64,000 nt of DNA from Priestia megaterium. Lineage in GTDB: Bacteria > Bacillota > Bacilli > Bacillales > Bacillaceae_H. The position numbers and the translations under genes were made by a program. The notes beneath the pieces are model-generated. The model searched no databases. It was not told the origin of the DNA and worked only from the letters and a program-made list of their open reading frames with translations. Shown in pieces: positions 1 to 10,330 of this stretch. Each line of letters starts with the position of its first letter. Position 1 is the first letter of the stretch. The stretch lies in the NCBI RefSeq assembly GCF_023824195.1, contig NZ_CP085442.1:4564001-4628000 (forward strand), given 5' to 3'.

Positions 1-46
1 AAAAAGAGGAGCCTCATGACTCATTATTTGTCCAGCTCCTCTTTTA
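1..46 (-). terminator. Hairpin overlapping the hemC stop codon
   Basis: AAAGAGGAGC and GCTCCTCTTT arms (10 bp) enclose about 22 nt that include the hemC stop codon, and on the minus strand the hairpin is followed by a short run of T at the window edge. It could end some hemC transcripts. In related bacilli hemD follows hemC in the same operon, so it may be an attenuator or be fortuitous; the downstream sequence is outside the window. Confidence 0.4.
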
Positions 47-956
47 CACGGTCAATTAAAAGCTTAGCTCCTTGAGATGTTAAGCGCTCAGCAGCTTCTG
101 AACCGATAGCAATGGGGTCTTTTCCCGTAATGTGCTCTTTGTAAATCGTTTTGCCATCAGGAGACGCGACTAGCGACGTTAGCTCAATGTTTCCGCCGTC
201 CAATATACGCCCATAACCCGCAATCGGCACTTGGCATCCGCCTTCCATCTCTTTTAAAAATACGCGTTCAGCTCTAACAGCACGAGCCGTTTCATCATGA
301 TTTAGAGCTTGAAGAAGCGATAATAATTCATGGTCATTTTCTCGGCATTCGATAGCTAAAGCTCCTTGTCCCACAGCGGGAACGCTTATTTCCGGCTCTA
401 GGTACTGAGTGACCGTATCTTTCGACCAGCCCATACGAGATAACCCTGCAGCTGCCAAGATAATCGCATCGTAATCTTCATTTTTTAATTTCTCTAGGCG
501 TGTGTCGATATTTCCTCGAATCCATTTAATTTCGATATCTGAACGCATAGATAGAAGCTGTGCCCCTCGACGCAAGCTGCTTGTCCCAATCACAGCACCG
601 CTTGGTAGCTCCTCAAATCGCTCACCATTTTTTGAAATAAGCGCATCACGATGATCTTCTCGTAAAGGAATACATCCAATCGTTAATCCTTCTGGCAAAA
701 CAGCCGGCATATCTTTCATACTATGAACGGCCATATCAATTTCTTTATCTAACATGGCTTGTTCAATTTCTTTTACAAAAAGACCTTTACCGCCTACTTT
801 GGACAGCGTTACATTTAAAATTTGGTCCCCTTTTGTAACCATTTCTTTAATTTCAAACTCAAAAGGAAGACCTTGTTTTTTTAACTGTTCAATGACCCAC
901 TTGGTCTGTGTTAACGCAAGTTTGCTTCGACGAGAGCCGACAATAATTTTTCGCAT
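24..956 (-). CDS. hemC: Hydroxymethylbilane synthase (porphobilinogen deaminase)
   Basis: The enzyme joins four porphobilinogen molecules into hydroxymethylbilane, in the cytoplasmic haem/sirohaem/B12 tetrapyrrole pathway. The 310 residues match the usual family length. The N-terminus ([13 protein letters not shown]) and the EGGCQVP motif are typical; Cys241 in that motif is the expected attachment point of the dipyrromethane cofactor. It is the third gene of hemA-hemX-hemC, 13 nt after hemX, so it should be co-transcribed from the hemA promoter. The start is an ATG preceded by AGGAGG. Identification is firm. Confidence 0.97.
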   Translation of the reverse strand: MRKIIVGSRRSKLALTQTKWVIEQLKKQGLPFEFEIKEMVTKGDQILNVTLSKVGGKGLFVKEIEQAMLDKEIDMAVHSMKDMPAVLPEGLTIGCIPLREDHRDALISKNGERFEELPSGAVIGTSSLRRGAQLLSMRSDIEIKWIRGNIDTRLEKLKNEDYDAIILAAAGLSRMGWSKDTVTQYLEPEISVPAVGQGALAIECRENDHELLSLLQALNHDETARAVRAERVFLKEMEGGCQVPIAGYGRILDGGNIELTSLVASPDGKTIYKEHITGKDPIAIGSEAAERLTSQGAKLLIDRVKEELDK

Positions 957-969
957 GTTGTCCTCCTAA

Positions 970-1803
970 TTACGAACCCCAAAAGTGAAAATTCGATAAA
1001 CTGCCAAATAAAAAGAAATTAATAAGTAAGACTAAGAACAATCCAATATTCCACATCGCGATTGCCTTTCCTTGAATACCTCTACGCAGTCTAGCATACA
1101 AGTAAGCGCTGTATGCAACGAACATTAAAAATGAACCTAACACTTTTGTATCGTACCAATGAAAATCTACGTATTTAATATAAGCCCATATGATTCCTAA
1201 GATTAACGAAAGCAATAACAGCGGTACACCAATTAAAATTAATACATAGGACATGTAATCTAGCTTTGTTAAATCTTCAATTCTTAGCAAGCGCTTGCCC
1301 CATTTCTTCTTTTTCAATAAATTATACTGAACAAGATACAGAGCGGAAAAAACAAAAGAGACTGAAAAAGCGCCGTAAGATAAAATAGCCATGGTAATAT
1401 GAATGATTAATAATTCTGACACAAGGCGCTCCGACTGGACAGCAGTGTATGTTTCAAGTGGAGCAAACGTATGAATAGCCATAATTAAGAAACCAATCAC
1501 ATTTGTAAAAAACACCATAAAATCAACGCGGAACAGGCGATTAATCACAAGTGAAAGAGTAATTAACACCCACGCGTAAAAATACAGCCCCTCAGAAACG
1601 GTAAGAATAGGAAACCTTCCCGTCTCAAACATTCGTAAAATTAAAAAGGCTGTTTGCAAAACCCACACAATAGAAAGTAACCAGAAGGCTATCGAGTTTG
1701 CCTTCCGGTTATTTTGTACAAAATCAATAAAATATAATAAAACGCTCACCGCGTATAAAATCACAATCAATTCATAGATTCTGGTTAATTCCATATCAAC
1801 CAT
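970..1803 (-). CDS. hemX: HemX, membrane protein of the CcmC/CcsA (cytochrome c assembly) family
   Basis: An integral membrane protein of 277 residues with about eight hydrophobic segments and the cytochrome c assembly (CcmC/CcsA-like) fold. In B. subtilis HemX lowers the cellular amount of glutamyl-tRNA reductase (HemA), so it acts as a negative effector of haem synthesis rather than as a pathway enzyme. The gene sits 14 nt after hemA and 13 nt before hemC, the conserved hemAXC order. The ATG start is preceded by GAGGA at good spacing. The role is taken from the family; the sequence shows only the membrane topology and the position. Confidence 0.93.
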   Translation of the reverse strand: MVDMELTRIYELIVILYAVSVLLYFIDFVQNNRKANSIAFWLLSIVWVLQTAFLILRMFETGRFPILTVSEGLYFYAWVLITLSLVINRLFRVDFMVFFTNVIGFLIMAIHTFAPLETYTAVQSERLVSELLIIHITMAILSYGAFSVSFVFSALYLVQYNLLKKKKWGKRLLRIEDLTKLDYMSYVLILIGVPLLLLSLILGIIWAYIKYVDFHWYDTKVLGSFLMFVAYSAYLYARLRRGIQGKAIAMWNIGLFLVLLINFFLFGSLSNFHFWGS

Positions 1804-1817
1804 TATTCAATCCTCAC

Positions 1818-3158
1818 TTAAGACTGATAAGCTACTGAATGAGACGTAATCGATGTATGAAGCTGCTCTTCTTTTTCTTTTTGCAAAGCAACTTCCTGTT
1901 CAATATTAAAAATCTTCATGAACAGCTCTAAAGACTCTTCAGCATGTTTCTCTCCAGCCAATTCTTTCGCGTGTAAAATTGGATCGCGAAGAAGTTGATT
2001 AATTATACTTTTTGTATGTTTATTTAAAACTTTGCGCTCACGCTCAGATAAATCTGGGAGCTTACGATCAATGCTTTTCATCGTTTCAGCTTGAATGGTA
2101 AGTGCTTTTTGACGAAGTGCAGAAATAACAGGCACAACGCCTAATGTACCAAGCCAAGACTTGAAAGCAACAATTTCAGCTTCAAGCATAATTCCAATTT
2201 CATCCGCAGCTTTTTGACGCTCTTGCAAATTGGATTCTACAATCCCGTTTAAATCGTCGATATCATATAAAAAGACCGTCTCTAGCTCATCTAGTTCTGG
2301 ATCTAAGTCACGCGGAACGGCGATGTCTACCATAAACAATGGACGACCTTTACGCGTACGCTCGGCTTCACTCATCATTTGTTTCGTTACTACATAGTCA
2401 TTAGCTCCTGTTGAACTAATTAAGATATCTGCTTCGCTTAAAGCATGTTGAAGATCAGCAAATGGTTTGGCTTCTCCAGAAAAACGGTTTGCTAGCTCCT
2501 GTGCCTTTTCAAATGTTCGATTCACTACCGTTACTTTTTTAGCTCCGCTGCCATATAAATTCTGTACGGCAAGCTGACCCATTTTTCCCGCACCAAGAAT
2601 CAATACATGTTTGGATGATAAGTCTCCAAAAATCTTTTTAGCAAGCTCTACGGCTGCATAGCTGACAGAAACTGCATTCGCACCAATTTCTGTTTCATGA
2701 TGAGCTTTTTTTGCTAATGTCACAGCTTGTTTAAACAGCTGATTAAAAACCGTTCCAATTGTTTCTTCTTCTTGAGCAAGCAAAAAGCTTGAACGCACTT
2801 GTCCAAGAATTTGTGTTTCACCAATCACCATTGAATCTAATCCACATGCTACTCGGTATAAATGTTCGATGGCTCCATCATTTTCATAGATGGTTAAATA
2901 AGGCGAAAACTCTTCTTTATCTATTCCGAACCATTCAGCTAAAAATGCTTTTACATAATAACGGCCCGTGTGTAATTGATCAACAACAGCATAAATTTCC
3001 GTACGATTGCATGTTGAAACAATGATGTTTTCCAAAATACTTTTTTGGCCGCTTAACGTTTTCATGGCAGATGCTAGTTCTTGCTCATTAAAACTAAGCT
3101 TTTCTCTTATTTCAACAGGGGCTGTTCGAAAGTTTAAGCCGACTGCTATAATATGCAT
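1818..3158 (-). CDS. hemA: Glutamyl-tRNA reductase
   Basis: The enzyme reduces glutamyl-tRNA(Glu) to glutamate-1-semialdehyde with NADPH, the committed step of C5 haem synthesis. The catalytic Cys50 lies in STCNRTE; the NADPH-binding GAGKMG motif is near residue 190; a helical dimerisation domain fills the C-terminus. The 446 residues are normal for the family. GGGGG lies 9 nt before the ATG. It is the first gene of hemAXC and is preceded by a leader of about 170 nt with strong hairpins and a promoter that overlaps a PerR-like half box. In B. subtilis the operon is repressed by PerR and HemA is destabilised by haem/HemX. Confidence 0.97.
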   Translation of the reverse strand: MHIIAVGLNFRTAPVEIREKLSFNEQELASAMKTLSGQKSILENIIVSTCNRTEIYAVVDQLHTGRYYVKAFLAEWFGIDKEEFSPYLTIYENDGAIEHLYRVACGLDSMVIGETQILGQVRSSFLLAQEEETIGTVFNQLFKQAVTLAKKAHHETEIGANAVSVSYAAVELAKKIFGDLSSKHVLILGAGKMGQLAVQNLYGSGAKKVTVVNRTFEKAQELANRFSGEAKPFADLQHALSEADILISSTGANDYVVTKQMMSEAERTRKGRPLFMVDIAVPRDLDPELDELETVFLYDIDDLNGIVESNLQERQKAADEIGIMLEAEIVAFKSWLGTLGVVPVISALRQKALTIQAETMKSIDRKLPDLSERERKVLNKHTKSIINQLLRDPILHAKELAGEKHAEESLELFMKIFNIEQEVALQKEKEEQLHTSITSHSVAYQS

Positions 3159-3205
3159 TTGTACATACCCCCTATAATTGAAATGTGCTTATTTATCCGA
3201 ATTTG

Positions 3206-3257
3206 ACGGGCAGTAACCCCTAAATTTCCAAAGAGCTACAGTGAGATAACTGCCCGT
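3206..3257 (-). promoter_or_regulatory. Long-range hairpin in the hemA 5' leader
   Basis: Perfect 9-bp arms ACGGGCAGT and ACTGCCCGT are separated by 34 nt inside the hemA leader, about 50 nt before the start codon. A second weaker pair (CCGGCGTT/AACGGCGG on the plus strand, one mismatch, about 3261-3298) lies upstream. No poly-T follows, so it is not a simple terminator. I do not recognise it as a named riboswitch. Confidence 0.55.
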
Positions 3258-3330
3258 AAAATCCGGCGTTCTTCATTCTACTATTCGTAAAAAACGGCGG
3301 ACATTACACAGATGTAAGCTTCGCCTTATC

Positions 3331-3346
3331 TCTAACTATTATAACA
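3331..3346 (-). promoter_or_regulatory. hemA promoter (extended -10) with PerR-like half box
   Basis: On the minus strand TGTTATAAT gives an extended -10 (TATAAT at 3343-3338). The overlapping TTATAATAGTTAGAG resembles the PerR box (TTATAATNATTATAA): the first half is perfect, the second is degenerate. PerR control of hemA is known in B. subtilis; binding here is inferred. Confidence 0.5.
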
Positions 3347-3487
3347 TGTTCTGTAAGTCATTCGAAAAAAAAATGTGAACAGTCTTTGAAAACATGTGTT
3401 AAGATATTAACTGTTATTCCGTAATAAATTGTATCAAAAAAGCAGCGTTTTATCACGTTTTCTGTTTTGAAACACCTGGAGGTTACT

Positions 3488-3973
3488 ATGAAAAAGCAAT
3501 CAATGTTTTTTGGTGTCTTACTAGTTGGATTTGGAATCTTTTTCTTACTGAATGAACTACATATGAGCATTGCAGCAAAGGTATACACGTGGCCTGTACT
3601 GTTAATTTTAATAGGAGCAGCACTGTTAACTGAGTCTGCTTTATCTCAAGATCATTCAAACTTGCTTGCAAGCTACATATTAATCACTTTAGGTATTCAT
3701 TTCTATGTAAGTGAACAAATTCCCTTTTGGCCTACGAATATTAGCATGGTCGTTTTTATGGTGGCCATTAGCTTTTTACTCAGTGCTAGAAAAGCCAAAT
3801 CAGGCTTTTTCCAAGGCGGCACCCTTTTAATTATTGCCATTTTAATGATGTTTTCAGACCGTCTTAAACTATTTTTGCCAAAAGTTGAAGACGGCGTAAA
3901 TTATTTAACAACCTTCTGGCCTATTTTATTGTTACTAGTTGGGCTATATTTATTATTTTTCAAACGAAAGTAA
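3488..3973 (+). CDS. Small polytopic membrane protein (LiaI/LiaF-TM-like), at the ysxD position
   Basis: About 161 residues, mostly hydrophobic, with five or six predicted membrane segments and glycine-rich repeats such as GVLLVGFGIFFLLNEL and ILLLVGLYLLFF, resembling the small LiaI/LiaF transmembrane domain. The ATG at 3488 follows GGAGG by 5 nt; an in-frame TTG 21 nt upstream lacks such a site and is not used here. It lies between hemA and ysxC, where B. subtilis has ysxD (a membrane protein), so orthology by position is likely but not proven. It runs opposite to its neighbours and ends at a bidirectional terminator. Function is unknown; a cell-envelope stress role would be speculation. Confidence 0.8.
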   Translation: MKKQSMFFGVLLVGFGIFFLLNELHMSIAAKVYTWPVLLILIGAALLTESALSQDHSNLLASYILITLGIHFYVSEQIPFWPTNISMVVFMVAISFLLSARKAKSGFFQGGTLLIIAILMMFSDRLKLFLPKVEDGVNYLTTFWPILLLLVGLYLLFFKRK

Positions 3974-3990
3974 TCTATGTAAACAAGTTA

Positions 3991-4050
3991 AAAAAATGGA
4001 ACGTTTGACTCACTTCCTGTTAGAGTGATGATAAACGTTCCATTTTTTTA
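3991..4050. terminator. Bidirectional terminator between the ysxD-position gene and ysxC
   Basis: AATGGAACGTTT pairs with AAACGTTCCATT; the loop carries a second small hairpin (tcact..agtga). Runs of A on the left and T on the right let it work for both convergent genes. Confidence 0.85.
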
Positions 4051-4066
4051 GCTTCTATTCCTTTGT

Positions 4067-4654
4067 TTAGTGAGTCATGCGATACTGCAAAGATTTCCAC
4101 GCTTTATCTTTTCCTTCACCTGTTTCAGATGAGAAATGAATTAATTCATCATTTGGATCTAAATCCAGCGTTTCTCTCACTACTTTTAAGTGCTTTTGCC
4201 ATTTTCCTTTAGGAATTTTATCAGCTTTCGTCGCAATAACCATAACGGGAAGGTCATGGTGCTTCAAAAACTCATACATCATAACGTCATCCTTTGAAGG
4301 GGCATGGCGCAGATCAACAATCATTAACACAGCTTTAAGCTGCTCACGATTTGTTAAATACGTTTCAATCATTTTCCCCCATGCTTCACGCTCTTTTTTA
4401 GACACTTTTGCAAATCCGTAGCCAGGTACGTCTACAAAGTGAAGGATTTCATTAATTAAAAAGAAGTTAAGCGTTTGAGTTTTTCCAGGCTTAGACGACG
4501 TACGCGCTAAGCTTTTGCGATTAAGCATCTTATTAATAAAAGATGATTTTCCTACATTTGAACGGCCTGCTAACGCAAACTCTGGCAGGTTTTCTTTAGG
4601 ATATTGTTCAGGGCGTACGGCACTGATGACAATATCGGCTTGAGTTACTTTCAT
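4067..4654 (-). CDS. ysxC: Ribosome-biogenesis GTPase YsxC (EngB family)
   Basis: An essential small GTPase that helps assemble the 50S ribosomal subunit in B. subtilis. The 195 residues are family-typical. The G1 loop is GRSNVGKSS (residues 30-38), G3 is DVPGYG, G4 is ATKADK (T/NKxD type) and a G5-like SSETGEG lies near the C-terminus. Its ATG overlaps the lonA stop codon (ATGA), and its ribosome site GGAGAGG lies inside the end of lonA, so the two genes are translationally coupled. The pairing lonA-ysxC is conserved in bacilli. Confidence 0.96.
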   Translation of the reverse strand: MKVTQADIVISAVRPEQYPKENLPEFALAGRSNVGKSSFINKMLNRKSLARTSSKPGKTQTLNFFLINEILHFVDVPGYGFAKVSKKEREAWGKMIETYLTNREQLKAVLMIVDLRHAPSKDDVMMYEFLKHHDLPVMVIATKADKIPKGKWQKHLKVVRETLDLDPNDELIHFSSETGEGKDKAWKSLQYRMTH

Positions 4655-6975
4655 TTTACCTCTCCTACTAGCGCATGTTCCAATACTTGGTCCACATGTG
4701 ACACAAGAACGATGTCTAATTCCTCTTGTACACTGTCAGGGATATCTTCAATATCACGTTCATTATCATGAGGGATTAATATTTTAGTTAATCCGGCACG
4801 ATGTGCACTAAGTGATTTTTCTTTTAAACCACCGATTGGTAATACGCGACCTCTTAGTGTAATTTCTCCTGTCATTCCTACTTCTCTACGCACTGGTTTA
4901 CCCGTTAGTGCTGATACTAGAGCAGTGGCAATGGTAATTCCTGCAGAAGGTCCATCCTTTGGTACAGCTCCTTCTGGAACATGGATGTGAATATCATGTT
5001 TTTCATAAAACTTTTCATCAATTCCTAGTTTCTCTGCATTTGAACGCACGTAGCTAAATGCTGCCTGAGCTGATTCTTTCATCACGTCTCCAAGCTTTCC
5101 GGTTAGCACTAGTCTTCCTTTACCAGGGGACAAGCTTACTTCAATGGCTAGCGTGTCTCCTCCTACAGTTGTGTAAGCAAGACCTGTAGCAACGCCGACT
5201 TGATCTTCCGTCTCAGCCTGTCCGTAACGGAACCTAGGCTTACCAAGGAATTCTTCAAGCGTTTTGGCCGTCACCACCACGCGCTTTTTCTCACCAGAGA
5301 CTACGATACGAGCTGCTTTTCGACAAATTGAAGCAATTTCGCGTTCAAGGTTACGAACACCCGCTTCTCTCGTATATAAACGGATGATTGCTGTTAACGC
5401 GTCATCGCGAATCTGCAAATTGCCCTTTTGCAATCCGTGATTTTCTAGCTGGCGCAGCAATAGGTGACGCTTCGCGATTTCAAGCTTTTCCAGCTCCGTG
5501 TAACCAGCAATTTGAATAATTTCCATTCGATCGCGCAGCGGCCCCGGAATTGTAGCTAAGTTATTAGCTGTAGCCACGAACATCACTTTTGATAAATCAT
5601 ACGTTTCTTCTATATAGTGATCGCTGAAATTATGGTTTTGTTCAGGATCCAATACTTCTAACAAAGCAGAAGACGGGTCTCCTCGGAAATCATTTGACAT
5701 TTTATCGATTTCATCAAGCAGAAATACCGGATTAATCGTTCCTGCTTTTTTCATTCCTTGAATAATGCGTCCAGGCATAGCTCCCACGTAAGTGCGACGA
5801 TGACCGCGGATTTCAGACTCATCTCTCACGCCACCTAGAGATACTCGTACAAAATGACGATCTAGAGACGTAGCAATTGAACGGGCTAGGGATGTTTTCC
5901 CTACGCCAGGAGGTCCTGCTAAACATAAAATAGGGCCTTTAAGAGATTTTGTCAACTGCTGCACAGCTAGATATTCTAATACGCGTTCCTTCACTTTTTC
6001 AAGGCCATAATGCTCATCGTTCAGCACTTGTTCAGCATTATGAATATTGAGCGTATCTTCCGTTTCATTTGTCCAAGGTAGCGCAATCAACCACTCGATA
6101 TAATTTCGAATGACTGAGCTTTCAGCGGAGGTAGCAGGAATTTTTTCATAGCGATCCAATTCTTTAAACGCCACTTGTTTGACATGGTCAGTCATCCCAC
6201 TTGCTTCAATTTTTTCGCGAAGTGTTGCTACTTCTCCCGTCTTTCCTTCTTTGTCTCCAAGCTCTTTTTGAATCGCCTTCATTTGCTCACGAAGATAATA
6301 CTCTTTCTGAGTGCGTTCCATTGATTTCTTTACACGCTGTCCAATTTTTTTCTCCAGCTGCAAAACTTCTTGCTCGTCTTGAATATGAGAAATGATCGTA
6401 TTTAATCTTTCTTTCACATCAGTTATTTCTAAAATTTCTTGTTTAAGCTGAATTTTTATTGGTAAATGAGAGGCTACAATATCCGCTAATCTTCCTGGTT
6501 CTTCAATGTCGCTTACGGTTGAAAGAGTTTCAACGGACACCTTTTTGGAAAGTTTTATGTATTGTTCGAAATAGTCTAAAAGCGTGCGCATCAGCGCTTT
6601 ATCTTCTACATCAACCTGATGTTCTTCGTTTTGCTTTTCCACGTGCACAACAAAATATTCTTCGCTGTCTTCAAATTCTGTAACGGTTACGCGATTTAGT
6701 CCTTCTACTAAGACGCGCATCGTTCCATTCGGCAGCTTTAGCATTTGTTTAATTTTTGCTAACGTACCGGTTCTATATAAATCCTCGTTTGTTGGTTCAT
6801 CGATACCCATGTCTTTTTGTGATACTAAACAAACTAAGTGATCATCCATCATTGCTTTTTCTAATGCTTGCACAGATTTATCTCGCCCAACATCTAGGTG
6901 AAGCACCATTGTCGGATAGACGATCAAACCTCGTAAAGGCAATAGCGGCATTGTCAATTTTTCTTTTTCTGCCAT
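4651..6975 (-). CDS. lonA: ATP-dependent protease LonA
   Basis: A cytoplasmic AAA+ serine protease that degrades damaged and regulatory proteins. Order: N-terminal substrate-recognition domain ([13 protein letters not shown] near the start), coiled coil, AAA+ module with Walker [10 protein letters not shown], and C-terminal protease domain with the catalytic Ser in DGPSAG and the catalytic Lys region GGLKEK. I place the start at the ATG at 6975, 8-9 nt after GGAGGTG, giving 774 residues, the same length as B. subtilis LonA; the longer frame upstream has no ribosome site. A promoter lies at 7080-7109. Confidence 0.96.
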   Translation of the reverse strand: MAEKEKLTMPLLPLRGLIVYPTMVLHLDVGRDKSVQALEKAMMDDHLVCLVSQKDMGIDEPTNEDLYRTGTLAKIKQMLKLPNGTMRVLVEGLNRVTVTEFEDSEEYFVVHVEKQNEEHQVDVEDKALMRTLLDYFEQYIKLSKKVSVETLSTVSDIEEPGRLADIVASHLPIKIQLKQEILEITDVKERLNTIISHIQDEQEVLQLEKKIGQRVKKSMERTQKEYYLREQMKAIQKELGDKEGKTGEVATLREKIEASGMTDHVKQVAFKELDRYEKIPATSAESSVIRNYIEWLIALPWTNETEDTLNIHNAEQVLNDEHYGLEKVKERVLEYLAVQQLTKSLKGPILCLAGPPGVGKTSLARSIATSLDRHFVRVSLGGVRDESEIRGHRRTYVGAMPGRIIQGMKKAGTINPVFLLDEIDKMSNDFRGDPSSALLEVLDPEQNHNFSDHYIEETYDLSKVMFVATANNLATIPGPLRDRMEIIQIAGYTELEKLEIAKRHLLLRQLENHGLQKGNLQIRDDALTAIIRLYTREAGVRNLEREIASICRKAARIVVSGEKKRVVVTAKTLEEFLGKPRFRYGQAETEDQVGVATGLAYTTVGGDTLAIEVSLSPGKGRLVLTGKLGDVMKESAQAAFSYVRSNAEKLGIDEKFYEKHDIHIHVPEGAVPKDGPSAGITIATALVSALTGKPVRREVGMTGEITLRGRVLPIGGLKEKSLSAHRAGLTKILIPHDNERDIEDIPDSVQEELDIVLVSHVDQVLEHALVGEVK

Positions 6976-7079
6976 GCAATGAACACCTCCAATGCTCGTC
7001 AATTAAAGTATGTAAAGTGTGAATTCTTTTAACAATTTTATCTTATTTATATACACATGTCTAACAATAGTAATTACTA

Positions 7080-7109
7080 ATTGTATCATGAGAAAGAATT
7101 AAAAGGCAA
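7080..7109 (-). promoter_or_regulatory. Sigma-A-type promoter of lonA
   Basis: On the minus strand: -35 TTGCCT (7109-7104), 18-bp spacer, -10 TACAAT (7085-7080) with an upstream TGA making an extended -10. About 100 nt of leader precede the lonA ATG. Confidence 0.6.
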
Positions 7110-7135
7110 AATATATCTTTTTAAGCTCTTTTCAT

Positions 7136-7190
7136 AAAAAAACGCCTTTTTCGTTGGTTGTGTATAAAGATTTTATACGCGAAAAAGGCG
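7136..7190 (-). terminator. Terminator of lonB
   Basis: An 11-bp stem CGCCTTTTTCG/CGAAAAAGGCG with an inner GTATAAA/TTTATAC stem in the loop, followed on the minus strand by seven T residues. Confidence 0.85.
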
Positions 7191-7234
7191 ATGAATATTC
7201 ATCTGACCATTAATTTTTAATTATCATGATAGAA

Positions 7235-8902
7235 TTAACTAGATTCTCTATTTGAAATAGCTGAATCTACCGACAAATGTGCAACATGCTCATGTACAGA
7301 CAATAGCGCTTGTTCAAACACCTCTGTTAAATGATGGACAGGAATAATATCGATACCTTTTACCTTTTCTACCATTGTATTCATATTTTCCTTTGGCACA
7401 ATCACCGTCTGAACTCCCGCTTGTTTTGCTGCCTTGATTTTTGGAATCACACCGCCAATTGGCTTCACGTTGCCGTGCAGACCAATTTCTCCTGTCATTG
7501 CTACCGTATGTTTAATTGGCACTTCATAAATCGCTGAGTAGATCCCTGTTGCCATAGCAATACCAGCAGAAGGTCCATCAATTGGCACGCCTCCCGGAAA
7601 GTTTACATGAATATCATACTCATCGGCTGGAACATCCATTGAGCGAAGAACAGTTATGACATTTTCAATTGAGCTTTTAGCCATACTTTTACGGCGAATA
7701 GACTTCCCTTGAGTCCCTATACTTTCCTCTTCAACGATACCCGTAATAATAATGTTCCCTTTCTCTTTTGCAGGAATCGCTTTGACTTCAATTTCTAAAA
7801 GTGCTCCAGAGTTGGGCCCGTACACCGCTAATCCATTAATAAGTCCCACTTTTTCCTCATCCGCAATTTTCGGATCGTGTCTTGGAGATAGTTGACTAGA
7901 ATGAACAATCCATTCAATATCTTCATTTTTAATGTCCGTTCGTTCCTCTGATATCGCTAATCCAGCCGCAATTTGCATCATATTAACCGTTTCACGTCCA
8001 TTGCGTGCATATGTAGAAAACAGAGATAAACCTTCTTCTGATATATCCATTCTTACTTTATTTGCTGCTTTTTTTGCAACTGTAATAATTTCGTCGCGAT
8101 CAAGCTCACGGAAAAATACCTCTACGCATCTGGAACGAATGGCAGGCGGAATTTCATTAGGCGTTCTAGTCGTCGCACCAATCAAACGAAAGTCTGCTGG
8201 CAAACCATTTTGAAAAATATCGTGAATATGTGTCGGGATTTGTGTGTTTTCTTCGCTGTAATAGGCGCTTTCCATAAACACTTTTCGATCTTCTAGAACC
8301 TTTAACAGCTTATTCATCTGAATAGGATGGAGCTCTCCAATTTCATCAATAAATAAAATTCCCCCGTGTGCATCTGTAACCGCTCCTTGTTTTGGCTGCG
8401 GAATTCCAGCTTGGCCCATGGCACCCGCTCCTTGGTAAATAGGATCATGAACAGACCCAATCAAAGGATCAGCAATGCCCCGCTCATCAAAACGCGCCGT
8501 AGTTGCATCTAACTCTACAAATACAGCCGATTGTTTGAAAGGTGATTTTTTATTCTTCTTGGCTTCTTCTAACACTAAACGTGCTGCTGCTGTTTTTCCT
8601 ACTCCAGGCGGTCCGTATACAATCACGTGCTGTGGATTAGGGCCGCAAAGGGCCGCCTTTAGTGACCGAATTCCATCTTCTTGTCCGACAATATCGGAGA
8701 AGCTAGACGGCCTTACACGTTCGGCAAGCGGCTCAGTTAAAGAGATGGCTCTCATTTTCTGCAATTGCTCCATTTCTTTCTTTGAATCCCGGTCAATTGA
8801 GACTTTTTGCGTACGCTGATTGCGTAATAAATTCCAAAAATATAAGCCAATGATGATACCAAAAAAGAGTTGGACCATTAAGGCAATATTCGTCCAGTTC
8901 AT
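7235..8902 (-). CDS. lonB: Membrane-anchored Lon-like protease LonB
   Basis: A Lon relative of 555 residues: one N-terminal membrane segment (about residues 5-24), then an AAA+ domain with Walker [10 protein letters not shown], then a Lon protease domain with DGPSAG containing the catalytic Ser. It lacks the long N-terminal Lon domain, as LonB proteins do. In B. subtilis LonB is made in the forespore under sigma-F and localises to the forespore membrane. It lies between clpX and lonA as in B. subtilis. The ATG start follows AGGAGG. A sigma-F-like promoter is seen just upstream. Confidence 0.95.
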   Translation of the reverse strand: MNWTNIALMVQLFFGIIIGLYFWNLLRNQRTQKVSIDRDSKKEMEQLQKMRAISLTEPLAERVRPSSFSDIVGQEDGIRSLKAALCGPNPQHVIVYGPPGVGKTAAARLVLEEAKKNKKSPFKQSAVFVELDATTARFDERGIADPLIGSVHDPIYQGAGAMGQAGIPQPKQGAVTDAHGGILFIDEIGELHPIQMNKLLKVLEDRKVFMESAYYSEENTQIPTHIHDIFQNGLPADFRLIGATTRTPNEIPPAIRSRCVEVFFRELDRDEIITVAKKAANKVRMDISEEGLSLFSTYARNGRETVNMMQIAAGLAISEERTDIKNEDIEWIVHSSQLSPRHDPKIADEEKVGLINGLAVYGPNSGALLEIEVKAIPAKEKGNIIITGIVEEESIGTQGKSIRRKSMAKSSIENVITVLRSMDVPADEYDIHVNFPGGVPIDGPSAGIAMATGIYSAIYEVPIKHTVAMTGEIGLHGNVKPIGGVIPKIKAAKQAGVQTVIVPKENMNTMVEKVKGIDIIPVHHLTEVFEQALLSVHEHVAHLSVDSAISNRESS

Positions 8903-8942
8903 AGATAAACCTCCTGCGCAGTTTAGTAAGATAATTATCAGT

Positions 8943-8972
8943 TATTATCTCCCTGCAGCAGTAGGAATAAAC
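8943..8972 (-). promoter_or_regulatory. Candidate sigma-F promoter of lonB
   Basis: On the minus strand GTTTA, 15 nt, then GGAGATAATA, close to the sigma-F/G pattern (GTATA-like -35; GG-rich, A-rich -10). It starts about 40 nt upstream of the lonB ATG. B. subtilis lonB is a sigma-F gene; the match here is read by eye. Confidence 0.4.
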
Positions 8973-9017
8973 AAGATTCTAGTAAAAAGTAAAATTTAGT
9001 TGTCCTTCATCAGCATA

Positions 9018-9053
9018 AAAAAAGCCGGGTACTCAAATTGAGTACCTGGCTTT
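9018..9053 (-). terminator. Terminator of clpX
   Basis: A near-perfect palindrome GCCGGGTACTC/GAGTACCTGGC with A and T runs on either side lies directly after the clpX stop codon. Confidence 0.9.
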
Positions 9054-9055
9054 TT

Positions 9056-10321
9056 TTATGCTGATGTTTTGCTGCCTTCTTGAATGGTAGATCCGTCTTC
9101 TAATACGAACTTAGGAGCCGCTTGATCACGAACGGTTTCACCTGTAATAATACATTTTGTAATATCATCACGTGAAGGAAGATCAAACATTACATCTAAC
9201 ATAATACCTTCAATGATTGAACGTAAACCACGAGCACCTGTTTTACGCTCGATTGCTTTTTTAGAAATTTCTACTAAAGCCTCGTCTTCGAACTCAAGTT
9301 CAACGTCATCAAGTTCAAGCATTTTTTGATATTGTTTTACTAGTGCATTTTTCGGTTTTGTTAAAATCTCAACTAGCGCTTCTTCATCAAGAGGCACTAA
9401 GCTAGCAGTAACCGGTAAACGACCAATAAACTCTGGAATTAAACCAAATTTTAATAAATCTTCCGGTAATACTTTTGCTAGTAACTCTTTTTCTGTAAAG
9501 TCTTGTTGTTTTGTTTCTGAACCGAAACCAATTACTTTTTTACCTAGACGACGCTTAATAATAGGTTCGATTCCGTCAAATGCACCACCGCAAATAAATA
9601 AGATATTGGTTGTATCAATTTGAATAAATTCTTGATGAGGGTGTTTACGTCCACCTTGAGGAGGAACACTTGCTACAGTACCTTCTAAGATTTTAAGAAG
9701 AGCCTGCTGCACACCTTCACCTGATACATCACGTGTAATAGATGGGTTTTCAGACTTACGCGCTACTTTATCAATTTCATCGATGTAGATGATACCTTTT
9801 TCAGCTTTCTCCACATCGTAATCAGCTGATTGAATTAATTTTAATAAGATGTTTTCAACATCTTCTCCTACATAACCCGCTTCTGTTAGAGATGTTGCAT
9901 CTGCAATCGCAAACGGTACGTTTAAAATACGAGCCAATGTTTGAGCTAGTAAAGTTTTACCGCTTCCTGTAGGTCCAATTAATGCAATATTACTTTTTGA
10001 TAACTCAACGTCATCAATTTTACTGTTTGAATTGATTCGTTTGTAATGGTTGTATACTGCAACGGATAACGATTTTTTCGCATCCTCTTGACCAATTACA
10101 TACTCATCTAAAATGTCACGAATTTCTTTTGGTTTTGGTACATCTTTAAATTCTACTTCTTCTTCTGTACCTAACTCTTCTTCTACGATTTCCGTGCAAA
10201 GTTCAATACATTCATCGCATATGTAAACACCTGGACCCGCAACTAACTTGCGTACTTGTTCTTGTGTTTTACCACAAAATGAGCATTTTAACTGCCCTTT
10301 CTCATCGTTAAATTTAAACAT
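9056..10321 (-). CDS. clpX: ATP-dependent unfoldase subunit ClpX
   Basis: A hexameric AAA+ unfoldase that feeds substrates to the ClpP peptidase. It has an N-terminal zinc-binding domain (CSFCGK and CDECIELC), Walker A GPTGSGKT, Walker B YIDEIDK and an IGF motif. The start is taken as the ATG at 10321 (MFKFNDEKG), 8 nt after AAGGGG, giving 421 residues, in line with B. subtilis ClpX; a GTG three codons upstream overlaps the ribosome site. It has its own leader of about 140 nt after an extended -10 promoter, so it can be expressed separately from tig. Confidence 0.97.
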   Translation of the reverse strand: MFKFNDEKGQLKCSFCGKTQEQVRKLVAGPGVYICDECIELCTEIVEEELGTEEEVEFKDVPKPKEIRDILDEYVIGQEDAKKSLSVAVYNHYKRINSNSKIDDVELSKSNIALIGPTGSGKTLLAQTLARILNVPFAIADATSLTEAGYVGEDVENILLKLIQSADYDVEKAEKGIIYIDEIDKVARKSENPSITRDVSGEGVQQALLKILEGTVASVPPQGGRKHPHQEFIQIDTTNILFICGGAFDGIEPIIKRRLGKKVIGFGSETKQQDFTEKELLAKVLPEDLLKFGLIPEFIGRLPVTASLVPLDEEALVEILTKPKNALVKQYQKMLELDDVELEFEDEALVEISKKAIERKTGARGLRSIIEGIMLDVMFDLPSRDDITKCIITGETVRDQAAPKFVLEDGSTIQEGSKTSA

Positions 10322-10330
10322 AATTTTCAC

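Noticed and set aside
3358..3588. 76-codon minus-strand frame opposite the ysxD-position gene
   Set aside because: Antisense shadow of a well-supported membrane gene; composition reflects the other strand.
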